Assembly (NCBI GenBank): GCA_022793095.1 | Contig: JAAWCD010000003.1 | Span: 43,631 to 107,630, forward strand | DNA from: Oscillospiraceae bacterium | GTDB lineage: Bacteria; Bacillota; Clostridia; Oscillospirales; Oscillospiraceae | DNA length: 64,000 nucleotides | Direction: 5' to 3' | In this document: positions 1 through 9,342 of the stretch, in pieces | Numbering within the stretch: the first letter of the stretch is position 1 | Layout of the letters: every line of letters begins with the position of its first letter | Notes under the pieces: generated by a model | Databases searched by the model: none | Told to the model about the DNA's origin: nothing | The model's input: only the letters and a program-made list of their open reading frames with translations | Program-made: the position numbers and the translations under genes

Positions 1-1503
1 GGCCTGGATGTACTGATACACAGTGCCGCCATAGCTCGCCATGGCCTCAGCCAGCGCGTAGGAGGACATTCCGGCGGTGCGGTTGTTGATATACAGCACC
101 TCCGCCACATTGTGTCCGGGATAGGCTTCCTTATAAGCGGCGACAATGTTTGCCGCCCGCCCGGCGTCGCCCTCACACTTCTGGGTCAGCTGGGCAATGA
201 CCTGCTCCTCGCTGATGTTGGTCAGCACATTGCTTTCCACCGCTTCCTTGCCGCCAGCGCCAGAGAAGATGATGTTGCCCACGTTGGTGCTGAATTCGCC
301 CAGCACGTTGCCGCAGACAAAGGGAATGTCCTTGGACAGCTCATAGGTGCCAGTGGGGTAGTAATCGCCGTCCACCACAGGGCCGTAGGACACCCCAGCC
401 TCATTGCAGGCATTGTACAGCTTCACATAGTCCATAGTTTCGAGCTCTTTGACGTTTTCCGCCGTGACGCCCAGAAGCTCCAGGACCTTGGCAGTCTCGG
501 CCTGAGCGGACTCGGTGGTGCGGGTGACCTTGGCGGAGCCGCCGGAAATGGCCATCGCCTTGTGGAACAGGCCCTGAGCGGAGGGCATGCCCATCAGAGT
601 AGTCACCTTGCTGCCGCCGCCGGACTGGCCGACGATCGTGACGTTATTGGGGTCGCCGCCGAAGTTAGCCACGTTGTCCCGGACCCACTCCAAGGCGAAT
701 ACCAGATCCGCGATACCAACATTGCCGGAATTCTTGTATTCCTCGCCGTAGGCGGACAGGTCCAGGAAGCCCAGGCAGTTCAGGCGGTGATTGACGCTGA
801 CAAACACCACGTCGCCAAAGTCCGCTATGCTGCCGCCGTCGTAAACAGTCTTTTCCAGGGAGCCGCCGGTGGTGTAGCCGCCGCCGTGAATCCAGAAGAT
901 CACCGGCTTGCTGCCTGTCAAATCGGTGGACATCACATTCAGGTTGAGACAGGTCTGTTCATTTTCCACCATTTCTCTGGAATAGGCCATGAAGTCGAAC
1001 TTCTCCATCTCGGTCTTGTTCTGGGGGGCAACCTCGCCCTGCATCATGCAGGTCCGGTAGCCGGTCCAGCTGTCGGGGGCCTCCGGCATGTGGAAGCGCT
1101 GAGCCTTGGCATAGGGAATACCATAGAAATAATTCACATTGTCCCATTTGTAGCCCATGACATTTCCGTTGGTGGTGCTGGCATAGCAAAGCCCGGTCGG
1201 CGCGGCATCGCTCTCCCCGCCGGTGGTCAGCTTGACCTCCCGGCTCTCGCCGTCCCAGTCCACGGTAAGGCCGTTGGCCTCGGACACGGCCCGGACAGGC
1301 AGATAGGTGGTGCCGTCCACAATGATGGGCTGAACGGGATTTCCATTCACGTCCTTCAAATCCACCGGCTTGCCGTCCACGGTGACGGAGACGCCGGGGT
1401 CTTGAGTGCCCTGAACCTGGGCGGCCAACGCGCCACCAGAGGCTCCGAGCACCATGGCCAGGGTCAGAGAACCGGCCAGGGCCTGCTTGAGTTGCTTTTT
1501 CAT
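1..1503 (-). CDS. Secreted type-B carboxylesterase with stalk domain, partial
   Basis: Likely an exported serine esterase; the C-terminus lies beyond the window edge. Residues 1-28 form a signal peptide ending GGALAAQ. Residues 35-95 are a copper-amine-oxidase-like stalk domain (DGTTYLPVRAVSEA). The alpha/beta-hydrolase part starts near 105, with the oxyanion motif HGGGYTTGG near 206-214 and the nucleophile Ser near 294 in GQSGGG, where the family usually has GESAGG. The ATG at 1503 follows a GAGGAGG site. The gene lies 33 bp downstream of a second stalk esterase and is probably co-transcribed with it. Both share an almost identical first 90 codons. The substrate is unknown; a plant or dietary ester is a guess. 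Confidence 0.9.
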   Translation of the reverse strand, partial: MKKQLKQALAGSLTLAMVLGASGGALAAQVQGTQDPGVSVTVDGKPVDLKDVNGNPVQPIIVDGTTYLPVRAVSEANGLTVDWDGESREVKLTTGGESDAAPTGLCYASTTNGNVMGYKWDNVNYFYGIPYAKAQRFHMPEAPDSWTGYRTCMMQGEVAPQNKTEMEKFDFMAYSREMVENEQTCLNLNVMSTDLTGSKPVIFWIHGGGYTTGGSLEKTVYDGGSIADFGDVVFVSVNHRLNCLGFLDLSAYGEEYKNSGNVGIADLVFALEWVRDNVANFGGDPNNVTIVGQSGGGSKVTTLMGMPSAQGLFHKAMAISGGSAKVTRTTESAQAETAKVLELLGVTAENVKELETMDYVKLYNACNEAGVSYGPVVDGDYYPTGTYELSKDIPFVCGNVLGEFSTNVGNIIFSGAGGKEAVESNVLTNISEEQVIAQLTQKCEGDAGRAANIVAAYKEAYPGHNVAEVLYINNRTAGMSSYALAEAMASYGGTVYQYIQA

Positions 1504-1536
1504 ACATGATTCCTCCTCATTAAATTGATATTGCGA

Positions 1537-3354
1537 TTACCGCTCATAAGGCTGCCAATCAATAGTTTCGAGTGCGAGGATGTGGGGCATGGTAGAGAAA
1601 TTGATATCGTTAGTCCACCAAGTGCCGGAGCAGTCCATTACCACATGACCAACGCCGTTAACCGCAATCGCTTCAACGTACTGCATGGTATCCGGCTGGA
1701 AGAAGGTCATGAAAGCCAGGTAGTAGAACTCACCAGCATCATCCGTGTAAACAGTCACGGTGCTCTTCTGTCCCGCAGGAACACAGGGGACATCTTCCAG
1801 AACCGCCATGCGGGTGTACCGCTCTGGAATGACCGAGTAATCAGTATGCGCTGCAACATATTGAGCAGAATAATTCTCAGTAAATTCCACTTCATATTCA
1901 TTTTTGCGCTGGTCCATCAGCCAAGTCTTGATAAAATTGTCATTCGCCGCAGGATAGGAGCTGTTGTGTAGCTTGCCTTCGGGATAATAATAGGTCTTAA
2001 CACCAGTGATTGGGTCGGTCACATAGCCAGCGTCTGCCACGGGCTCCCAATAAGTGCGATCGTTCAGCAGAGCGTTGAACTTGTCAGCAGTATAGTAATG
2101 CCAGAGGATATCAACGTCTGGCTCCATGCCGTAATTGACAAGTTTTTGATAGGTAGTCGCATACTTGACCGGATAAGAGGTCGTGTCGCCTAGACTCTGT
2201 ACCAGCATGACTTTTGTGCCGGATTCCGCGAGCTGTTTCATTTCCGCGTCGGAGAAGGGAGATTCGGCATCAACCTTCATGGTCTCTTCCAGCGGTGCAT
2301 CTTCATAGCCGCCGCCACCGTTAAAAATAGCGATTGCGGTATTAAAACCCGGATAACGGCTGACGAAATTCATGGTAAACATGGAACCGGCAGATTCGCC
2401 CGTCATGTAAACCCGGTTGGCGTCTACCTTGCCCTCGGAAATCAGGTTGTCCACAATTTCCTTCACCCCGGCACACAAATTGTCCACGCTGCCTTCCATC
2501 CGCTGGGGATAAAGGACATAGCAGGGCATAGAGGCCTGAGATTCTGCTTTTGCAAAGGAAACGGCAAAGTTTGCTCCATAAGGGTCTCCAGTCACGGAAA
2601 TGCCGGTGCCGCCGGAGTTGAAGATCACGAGCGGCATATTCTTGGCTTCGCCCGCCGGGGTGTACAGATAGCAATCCAACAGAGCGTCGCCGCTGGTATG
2701 GGTAAATTCCTCAAAGGCATCGACTACCGGATCGCGGTATACTAGTGTAGAACCGGCATCCAGATTAAACGCGGGATTCGTGCAGGTCAGATGCCAATAA
2801 CCTTCACGGGTAAAGCTCATATCCGGATAGAAAGGCTCGACTTTCACAGTGACAGTTTTATCAGTGAAGGAAATCTCCACGGCGTTTGCATCAAAGGGCG
2901 CATGGGTTTCCAGACCGTCATAGACACAGTGCGTTGCCTTGAAATCCGCAGTTGTCAAGCCGAGAACAGAGGCTGTAGAATTGACATAATAGGTAAAAGA
3001 ATTGATTGCCTTTCCATAAGGCTCAGACGTACAATTCGCCACCACAGATTCAATCACCAAGGGCTGAGCATTGGTGGTCAGCTTCACTTCCTGGCTCTCG
3101 CCGTCCCAGTCCACATTCAAACCGTTGGCCTCGGACACGGCCCGGACAGGCAGATAGGTGGTGCCGTCGATGATGACGGGCTGAACAGGATTTCCATTCA
3201 CGTCCTTCAAATCCACCGGCTTGCCGTCCACGGTGACGGAGACGCCGGGGGCCTGTGTGCCCTGAACCTGGGCGGCCAACGCGCCGCCGGAGGCTCCAAG
3301 CACCATGGCCAGGGTCAGAGAACCGGCCAGGGCCTGCTTGAGTTGTCGTTTCAT
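1537..3354 (-). CDS. Secreted alpha/beta-hydrolase esterase with stalk domain
   Basis: A 605-residue exported hydrolase. It has a signal peptide (1-28), a copper-amine-oxidase-like stalk (about 35-95), a linker region of about 100 residues and an alpha/beta-hydrolase domain from about 210 to the end. The nucleophile is Ser321 in GESAGS. The fold resembles PHB-depolymerase or feruloyl-esterase-like hydrolases, but no substrate can be read from the sequence. The start ATG has AAGGAGG nine bases upstream. It is the first gene of a two-gene minus-strand unit. Its first 90 codons are over 90% identical in DNA to those of the downstream esterase while the catalytic parts differ, so the export/stalk module has been shuffled or converted. 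Confidence 0.88.
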   Translation of the reverse strand: MKRQLKQALAGSLTLAMVLGASGGALAAQVQGTQAPGVSVTVDGKPVDLKDVNGNPVQPVIIDGTTYLPVRAVSEANGLNVDWDGESQEVKLTTNAQPLVIESVVANCTSEPYGKAINSFTYYVNSTASVLGLTTADFKATHCVYDGLETHAPFDANAVEISFTDKTVTVKVEPFYPDMSFTREGYWHLTCTNPAFNLDAGSTLVYRDPVVDAFEEFTHTSGDALLDCYLYTPAGEAKNMPLVIFNSGGTGISVTGDPYGANFAVSFAKAESQASMPCYVLYPQRMEGSVDNLCAGVKEIVDNLISEGKVDANRVYMTGESAGSMFTMNFVSRYPGFNTAIAIFNGGGGYEDAPLEETMKVDAESPFSDAEMKQLAESGTKVMLVQSLGDTTSYPVKYATTYQKLVNYGMEPDVDILWHYYTADKFNALLNDRTYWEPVADAGYVTDPITGVKTYYYPEGKLHNSSYPAANDNFIKTWLMDQRKNEYEVEFTENYSAQYVAAHTDYSVIPERYTRMAVLEDVPCVPAGQKSTVTVYTDDAGEFYYLAFMTFFQPDTMQYVEAIAVNGVGHVVMDCSGTWWTNDINFSTMPHILALETIDWQPYER

Positions 3355-3628
3355 GCTGAATTCCTCCTTGCTGAATTTGGGTTATCCTGAAACCGGCATC
3401 GCCGCTTATCAGACGGAATGACCCGGCGGGAAACAGGGAACAGCCCGTTCCCCGCCGGTGGACTGCCTGCTGTGCGACAGGCAATGAGGAGGGATTTCCT
3501 GTGAAAAACGAGGGGGCGTTGTCTGCCTTTTTCACAATCCGCCGCCTTTTTTTCGCTTTTCTCTGGTAAATCTGACAACATCATAGCATTGGCGTTTCCA
3601 GAAGGAAAGTCAGGAATCGGATATATTC
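3355..3628. other. Gap between AraC gene and stalk esterase
   Basis: No convincing gene. A TATGAT box on the minus strand (3580-3585) could be a -10 element for the esterase unit, but there is no good -35 partner, as expected for a promoter needing an activator such as the adjacent AraC protein. Confidence 0.3.
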
Positions 3629-4768
3629 TTAATCTTTTCGGTCATAGCCCGGCCTCTCTTCCCGGAGGCGCTCCTTTCGGTACTGGCTGGGAGAGAGCCC
3701 GGTTTTCTTCCGAAAGCTTCTGGAAAAGTGAATCGCGCTCTGAAATCCGGTCTGTTCCGCGATCTTTTCCATGCTCAGGCCGGTGCTCCGCAGCAGGCCC
3801 TTGGCCTCGGTGACCCGCAGGTCACTGATAATTTCGGTATAATTCTTTCCCAGGTGGCTTTTGATGAGCTTGCCCAGGTAGCTGGGCTCGTAGTGGAACC
3901 GGGCGGCGATCTCCTGGAGGGAGGTGGTCCGGTAGTTGGCCTGAATGTACTGCACGATGGGCAGCAGCGCGGGGGACCGGTCCTCGCTCCGGTCTTCGCT
4001 GTATCGCTCGTAATCCAGGGCGGAGCTCCGCAAAAGGTAGGAGAACAGAATCTCAATGTAGCTGGTGCAGATCTGCCGGGCGTAGTCCTGGCGGCAGTAG
4101 CCCTCGTGGAAGATGCTGCGGATGAGCAGGCGCACCTGTTGGGAGGGCGGCAGGTGGAAGAGGATATAGCCCCGGCTGCCGCGGCTGAGGCTGGCGCGGA
4201 AGAAGTCCGACATGATATTTTCACCACTGAGCAGGCGGTACAGGGTGCTTTCAATGGTGTGCTCGGCAAAGGTGATGGAGACGACCACGCTTCCGGCCTC
4301 CGCCACCACGTCGTGGCGGAAGGAGGGGGCCACCAGGCAGAGGCCGCCGGACGGAAGCGGGCGGGTCGCGCCGTTGAGGGCGAGGGTGGCCCGGCCCTGC
4401 ATGACGTAAAGCATTTCAAAGGACTCGTGCTCATGGATGCCCATGGCCTGGTCCTCCGCGATTTTCATGGGCGTCACGTCCAGCTCGGGAATCTGACGGG
4501 AGGCCTGCCGGGTGGAGCGGTTGGCCTGAAAATCCCGGTAAAACTGGTCCAGATCCACGGGCAGGCGGTTCACATAGTCCCGGAAGGCGTCCATATCCTG
4601 GGCGTCCCAAGCCTCAAAGGACACAGCGGGGAGATCCGGCGCGGTCTGGAACTGTTTCTCCCGCCAGAGCGCCGCTACCGCGTCAAAAAAGCTGAGAGCC
4701 TTGCCGGTCTCCCGCATGTGATCGCTGAGCCGCTGCTGCACCTGTCCATAAAGCAGATATTCCTTCAT
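3629..4768 (-). CDS. AraC-family transcriptional regulator with cupin sensor
   Basis: A 379-residue cytoplasmic regulator. A cupin-like beta-barrel lies around residues 105-190 (HEHESFEMLYVMQGR, then PLPSGGLCLVAPSFRHDV), and an AraC double helix-turn-helix fills the last 100 residues, ending in the typical FSRSFRKKTGLSPSQYR. The ATG at 4768 is preferred because AGAGAGG lies five bases upstream; the GTG two codons earlier would overlap the ribosome site. It lies between the stalk-esterase unit and the AraC-GH39 gene, so a role in controlling the esterases or the glycan operon is likely but inferred. Confidence 0.88.
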   Translation of the reverse strand: MKEYLLYGQVQQRLSDHMRETGKALSFFDAVAALWREKQFQTAPDLPAVSFEAWDAQDMDAFRDYVNRLPVDLDQFYRDFQANRSTRQASRQIPELDVTPMKIAEDQAMGIHEHESFEMLYVMQGRATLALNGATRPLPSGGLCLVAPSFRHDVVAEAGSVVVSITFAEHTIESTLYRLLSGENIMSDFFRASLSRGSRGYILFHLPPSQQVRLLIRSIFHEGYCRQDYARQICTSYIEILFSYLLRSSALDYERYSEDRSEDRSPALLPIVQYIQANYRTTSLQEIAARFHYEPSYLGKLIKSHLGKNYTEIISDLRVTEAKGLLRSTGLSMEKIAEQTGFQSAIHFSRSFRKKTGLSPSQYRKERLREERPGYDRKD

Positions 4769-4811
4769 ACGCACCTCTCTTTCCCGCTTTCTTGAAAAAA
4801 GCCAGCGAGCT

Positions 4812-7385
4812 TTAACGGAATTTTATTTGCAGAAGCCGGAACTCCAAGGGCTCCAGCAGCGCTTCATACTCCAGCACCCCGTCCCGGATGACCGGGCGGA
4901 TGGTGTGGACCAGCGGGTGGGCCCCGCCCTTGAGATAGTCCAGCCGGTAACGGTCCAGCACCAGATTGGCCCCGCCAGGGGGCGCGCCCATCCTGATCCA
5001 ATCGTCGTAGGCACTTCCGTTCTCCCGGTTGACGATAAACTCCACCCCCTCCAGCACCGGCCGGGCCGGAAGTCCGTCCAGCCGGATATGAAATCTCCGC
5101 TGCTTCTGCTCTGTGAAGGGCGTATACCGGGTGGTGGCGTTGACATTGTAGGTCTTGTTGCTGGCATAGATGTCGCTGTAGTGCTCATAATTGTACAGCA
5201 TCATCGTGATCGTGTGCTCCGACCGGGTGACAATGTAGCCCTCACCCTGGGCCAGCCGCCTGGGACGCAGCAGCCGCAGCAGCTGGAAAGCTAGAAATTG
5301 GGGCTTCCGCACGCCGTCCACCGTCATCAGCCCCAGCCCGCCGTGAAAGCGCTCCATCACCAGGGGCTGTTCCTCAATAAAGTCCGTGGCCGACCAGTAG
5401 CCCATGGCCTCCAGCCCCTCGCTGTGCTCCAGCACGTTTTTGAGCACATAGCACCCGCTGAACAGGGTGTCGCTGATGAGATTGTTATGGGACACGCTGA
5501 GGTTCCACTCCGTAATCCAGGTGGGGATCCGCTCCAGCCCCGTTTCCGCCTTGAAGCCGTCCAGAAACTTCCGGTGTTTGCGGAGCTGGTCCGGGTCTGT
5601 GGTCAGGGGGATCCCCGCCATCAGCGGGAAATGGGCCGCGGGCTCCGCTGCCACCAGATGGTCCGGCTGCCAGGAGTGGAGGTCAATCTTTACCTGAGCC
5701 CGCAGCTGGGATGTCTGCCAGATGACCGCGTAGTACTGGGAGCAGAAAAAGTCCGGCCGGATGCCGTGGTCCAGCTCCCACCGGAAGAAGCGGCGGGCCC
5801 AGGCCACGCTCTCCTGGTGCATGAAGGTCATGGCGGGTGCGCCCACCTGGATGTTCGGGTCAATCTCCTTGATGGTCTGGTAGGTCTCCTGATACAGCCG
5901 GAAAAAGGCCAGGTCCTCCTGCATGCCGAACATCTCCACCGAGGAGTCGGCGTTATTCCAGAGCAGAACCGGCAGGTCCTCCACCGCCGGGAGGCCGTAA
6001 CGGTCCATGATGTGGGTGAAGAAGGCCCGGACCAGCGCCGTCCACTCCTCCAGCCGGGCTGGCTGCGAGGTGTTGTAGCTGTTGTTGAAGATCATCTTCC
6101 CCCGGTCCTTGGCCAGCTCGATGGGCATGAAGGAGAGCTGAATCACCGGCTTGAGCCGGATGGAAAAGAGGTAGTCAAACACCAGGTCAATGGTCTTGAA
6201 GTTGAAGTCCAGCATCCCATCGGCGGTGCGGGTGACCACCATCATTTCATCGGAGAAAAGCCCGTGGAATTTGACGTACTCAAAGCCGATTTCCCGCTGG
6301 ATTTCCTCCAGCTGGGCCTGTACCTCCCGGTAGAGAAGCTGCTTGGCGCTGCCCACCCCCAGCAGCTTCCGCCAGTGGCTGCCGAATTCGCCCCGAACCT
6401 CGTTCCAGTGGGCGGTGAGCAGGGCCGCGGGCCCGCTGCCCGCGGCGGACCCGCTGCGGCGGGGCAGGTACTGAGCCAGGGCGGAGATGTCAAAGGCGGA
6501 CCCGGCCACGTCGTAGTTGAGATAGCTGGTCCGCCGGTCCGGGCCCATGCCGCTGTGGCTCAGCTCCCGGTGTCCCTTCCGGTAAAGGCTGGGCAGTGCG
6601 CCGTACTTCGCCTTGAAGGCCCGGCTGAAGGCCTGGGCGTTGGCGTAGCCGTGCTTGAGGGCGATGGCGTCGATGGACGCGTCCCCGCTGACCAGGTCGC
6701 TGACCGCGTAGCCCAGCCGGACGCTGTTGTAGTATTCCGAAAAGGTGGCGCCCAGATAGCGGGGAAAGAGGCTGGACAGATAGGGCGGGGACAGGTGCAT
6801 GGCCTCCGCCAGCTGGCTGAGCTTCAGCGTCTCCCGGTAGTGGCTGTCAATGTAGCTCACAATTTCCGTCATCCGGTCCAGATACTTGTCCCGCCCGGCC
6901 TCCTCCTGGGGCCGCTGGGCCTGAAAGCCCCACGTCAGCTCCTTGAGCATGCTGTAGGCAAAGGACTTGTTGTCGTAAAGGGTGGCCGCGTCCTGGTTCG
7001 TGTTTCGCTCCACAATGAGCGCGATGAGGGTGCGGAGGTTGTCATAGCGGCTCTTGTCCGGGTCCTTGCTGGAGTCGCAGGCGAAGTAAAGCCGGTCCGC
7101 CTCCTCCCGGGGCAGGTCGAACTTGTGGAGATCCAGCTGAACGCTGAGGGCGTGGCAGGTGCTGGCGCTTCGCAGCTCGTGGACCTGGTTGGCGTTGATC
7201 AGCAGCAGGTCGCCGTCGGACAGGTGGCTGAGCTCCCCTTGAACCTCAGCGGTCACCGGCCCCTTCAGCACAAACAGCAGCTCTGTGGTGGAATGCCAGT
7301 GCTTTGGAAACGCGGTGATGCGGTGAAACTGTACCCGAAAGGGAATATTGGGCGGAAATTCCGCGAAAGAGTAGGTGTCATTCAC
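4812..7385 (-). CDS. AraC regulator fused to a GH39-like domain
   Basis: An 857-residue regulator. It contains a cupin N-terminus (about 1-90, FPKHWHSTTELLFVL), an AraC double HTH (about 170-270) and a C-terminal beta-xylosidase-like GH39 domain (about 330-750). The GTG at 7385 is chosen because GGAGG lies eight bases upstream; an upstream ATG at 7463 would add 26 residues without a site. In the GH39 part the nucleophile motif ITEWN is kept, but the acid/base motif, WNEPN in the family, reads WNNAD, so the catalytic Glu is missing. The domain therefore more likely binds a sugar than cleaves it. It is divergent from the ABC sugar operon and shares an operator region with it. Confidence 0.88.
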   Translation of the reverse strand: MNDTYSFAEFPPNIPFRVQFHRITAFPKHWHSTTELLFVLKGPVTAEVQGELSHLSDGDLLLINANQVHELRSASTCHALSVQLDLHKFDLPREEADRLYFACDSSKDPDKSRYDNLRTLIALIVERNTNQDAATLYDNKSFAYSMLKELTWGFQAQRPQEEAGRDKYLDRMTEIVSYIDSHYRETLKLSQLAEAMHLSPPYLSSLFPRYLGATFSEYYNSVRLGYAVSDLVSGDASIDAIALKHGYANAQAFSRAFKAKYGALPSLYRKGHRELSHSGMGPDRRTSYLNYDVAGSAFDISALAQYLPRRSGSAAGSGPAALLTAHWNEVRGEFGSHWRKLLGVGSAKQLLYREVQAQLEEIQREIGFEYVKFHGLFSDEMMVVTRTADGMLDFNFKTIDLVFDYLFSIRLKPVIQLSFMPIELAKDRGKMIFNNSYNTSQPARLEEWTALVRAFFTHIMDRYGLPAVEDLPVLLWNNADSSVEMFGMQEDLAFFRLYQETYQTIKEIDPNIQVGAPAMTFMHQESVAWARRFFRWELDHGIRPDFFCSQYYAVIWQTSQLRAQVKIDLHSWQPDHLVAAEPAAHFPLMAGIPLTTDPDQLRKHRKFLDGFKAETGLERIPTWITEWNLSVSHNNLISDTLFSGCYVLKNVLEHSEGLEAMGYWSATDFIEEQPLVMERFHGGLGLMTVDGVRKPQFLAFQLLRLLRPRRLAQGEGYIVTRSEHTITMMLYNYEHYSDIYASNKTYNVNATTRYTPFTEQKQRRFHIRLDGLPARPVLEGVEFIVNRENGSAYDDWIRMGAPPGGANLVLDRYRLDYLKGGAHPLVHTIRPVIRDGVLEYEALLEPLEFRLLQIKFR

Positions 7386-7431
7386 TGGCTCTGCCTCCAA
7401 AACAAAAGAAAAATATGATAAAACCAGTACG

Positions 7432-7464
7432 GTTGCACAAATACGATAGCATTTCTTGTGCAAC
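7432..7464. promoter_or_regulatory. Inverted-repeat operator GTTGCACAA / TTGTGCAAC
   Basis: A perfect 9-bp inverted repeat (7432-7440 and 7456-7464) brackets the -10 of the minus-strand promoter. It is probably the site of the adjacent AraC-GH39 protein; the protein assignment is inferred. Confidence 0.65.
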
Positions 7465-7471
7465 TTGTCAA
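7443..7471 (-). promoter_or_regulatory. Sigma-70 promoter for AraC-GH39 gene
   Basis: On the minus strand TTGACA (7466-7471) and TATCGT (7443-7448) are separated by 17 bp. The promoter lies inside the GTTGCACAA inverted repeat, which suggests autoregulation. Confidence 0.7.
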
Positions 7472-7589
7472 CGAGAGCCTTGATTTTTTCATCTCAACCT
7501 GGGATGTTTTCGGTCAGGAACCGGGTAAACGCCCTTTCGCCTCCAAGGAAGCGGATAAAAAATGATGATATACTCCATAATAAAATCTA

Positions 7590-7618
7590 TTGATTTTGTG
7601 CATTTTTCCGGATAAAAT
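7590..7618 (+). promoter_or_regulatory. Sigma-70 promoter of ABC sugar operon
   Basis: TTGATT (7590-7595), a 17-bp spacer and TAAAAT (7613-7618). A third GTTGCACAA copy (7621-7629) begins two bases after the -10, at the expected transcription start. Confidence 0.7.
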
Positions 7619-7620
7619 GA

Positions 7621-7629
7621 GTTGCACAA
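7621..7629 (+). promoter_or_regulatory. Third GTTGCACAA operator copy
   Basis: An exact copy of the 9-mer found twice at 7432-7464, placed at the start site of the ABC operon promoter. It links control of regulator and transporter. Confidence 0.55.
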
Positions 7630-7778
7630 GGGAAAAAGCCGCGTAAAACGAGGCTTGAATCCGAAACAGCTTAAAATCTGACACATATCTGTCCAGCACA
7701 ACCAGATAAATGACAGCTCAAAAGCTGAGGGGCGCTTTTTATTGGCGGCAGGCAGCTTTGATGGGGAGGGATGCGCGT

Positions 7779-9329
7779 ATGGAGCGGGCGGCAGAGCATG
7801 AAATCATCATGGAGTGCAGAAAAATCACCAAAACCTTTGGTCCGGTGGTGGCTCTGGACCAGGTGGACCTGACGGTACGCCGGGGGGAGGTCCGGGGCTT
7901 GATCGGAGAAAACGGCTCCGGCAAGTCCACGGTGACCTCCATCTTCTCCGGCATGCAGCCGGCGGACTCCGGCGAGATGACCTACAAGGGCCAGCCCTGG
8001 AAGCCCTCCTCCATGCAGTGGGCCGCCACCCAGGGGGTGGGCATGATTGTCCAGGAAACGGGCACTGTGCCGGAAATCACGGTGGCGGAGAACATGTTTC
8101 TGTGCCAGGCGGACCGGTTCGCCTCCTTCGGGGGCAAGTCCGGGAAGCGCTGGGGCTTCATCAACGGCCGGGCCATGGTCCGGGCCGCCCAGGAGGCCCT
8201 GGACGACATCGGCGCGTCCCACATCCGGGCGTCCGCCGTCACCAACACCTTGGATATGCAGGACCGGAAGCTGGTGGAGGTGGCCAAGGTCTGGATGCAG
8301 AACCCGGAAATTATCGTGGTGGATGAGACCACCACCGCCCTGTCCCAGACAGGGCGGGATATCATCTACGACTTGATGGACCGGATGCGGAAGTCCAACC
8401 GGAGCGTGGTCTTCATCTCCCATGACCTGGATGAGATCAAGGAGCGGTGCGACACGCTGACGGTCTTGCGGGACGGCCACATCATCCGCACCTTCGAGAA
8501 GGAGGAGTACGAGGACGACGCCATCCGCACGGCCATGATCGGCCGGGAGATGGAGGGCGACTACTACCGGAGCGACTGGGATGGAAGCTGCGGCGAGAAG
8601 GTGGTGCTGGAAATCAAGGACGCCAATCTGGGGGACCAGATGGTGGAGTTCAGCCTCCAGGCCCACGAGGGCGAAATCCTGGGCATTGGCGGGCTGTCCC
8701 ACTGCGGCATGCACACCGTGGGCAAGGTGCTTTTCGGGGACATCAGGCCGGCGTCCGGCTCCGTGCTGGTGTACAGCCAGAAGGAGGAGGGCGAGGAGGT
8801 GGTCAATCCGGCCTTCGCCATGAAGCGGGGCATTGGCTACGTGGCCAAGGACCGGGACGTGGAGTCCCTGAACACCCAGACCTCCATCCGGGACAATATC
8901 GCCATCGCCGGCCTGGACCGGATCGCCATCAACGATTTTCTGATTCTCTTCGGCCGTGAGAAAGCCTACGTGGAGGAGCAGCGGGAACAGATGCAGATCA
9001 AGTGCTTCTCCATTGACCAGGAGGTCTCTCAGCTCTCCGGCGGCAACAAGCAGAAGGTGGTTTTCGGCAAGTGGATTGGCTGCGGTTCCCGGATTCTGAT
9101 TCTGGACTGTCCCACCCGCGGCATCGACGTGGGCGTGAAGCAGGCCATGTATCAGATGATGTACCACATGAAGCGGGAGGGCAAAACCATCGTTATGATT
9201 TCTGAAGAGATGACCGAGCTCATGGGCATGTCCGACCGGCTCATCATCATGAAGGACGGCCGGATTACCAAGGAATTTCAGCGCAGTCCGGATCTCAGCG
9301 ACCACGAAATCATCAAATACATGATTTAA
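7779..9329 (+). CDS. Sugar ABC transporter, dual ATPase subunit
   Basis: A 516-residue ATPase of the RbsA/MglA/XylG type that energises import through the two permeases encoded downstream. The first cassette has Walker A GENGSGKST and the B-region VVDETTTAL. The second has a degenerate Walker A (HCGMHTVGK), usual in this family, but a clear signature LSGGNKQKV and Walker B LILDCPTRGID. The ATG at 7779 has GGGGAGGG eight bases upstream; earlier in-frame starts lack such a site. It is the first gene of the operon, seven codons' distance or less from the permease. Confidence 0.92.
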   Translation: MERAAEHEIIMECRKITKTFGPVVALDQVDLTVRRGEVRGLIGENGSGKSTVTSIFSGMQPADSGEMTYKGQPWKPSSMQWAATQGVGMIVQETGTVPEITVAENMFLCQADRFASFGGKSGKRWGFINGRAMVRAAQEALDDIGASHIRASAVTNTLDMQDRKLVEVAKVWMQNPEIIVVDETTTALSQTGRDIIYDLMDRMRKSNRSVVFISHDLDEIKERCDTLTVLRDGHIIRTFEKEEYEDDAIRTAMIGREMEGDYYRSDWDGSCGEKVVLEIKDANLGDQMVEFSLQAHEGEILGIGGLSHCGMHTVGKVLFGDIRPASGSVLVYSQKEEGEEVVNPAFAMKRGIGYVAKDRDVESLNTQTSIRDNIAIAGLDRIAINDFLILFGREKAYVEEQREQMQIKCFSIDQEVSQLSGGNKQKVVFGKWIGCGSRILILDCPTRGIDVGVKQAMYQMMYHMKREGKTIVMISEEMTELMGMSDRLIIMKDGRITKEFQRSPDLSDHEIIKYMI

Positions 9330-9342
9330 GGGGGGATGAACC

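Larger units (their letters stand above)
7386..7778. promoter_or_regulatory. Divergent control region, AraC-GH39 gene and ABC operon
   Basis: This 393-bp gap has no gene but carries two facing promoters and three copies of the 9-mer GTTGCACAA, listed separately. Short open frames here (for example 7489-7701) have no ribosome site and cover the promoters. Confidence 0.8.

Noticed and set aside
5298..7418. Long plus-strand frame opposite the AraC-GH39 gene
   Set aside because: GC-rich antisense shadow; the minus strand has clear AraC and GH39 motifs and a good start.
7489..7701. Small minus-strand frame (70 codons)
   Set aside because: It covers the divergent promoters and operators and has no ribosome site or recognisable motif.
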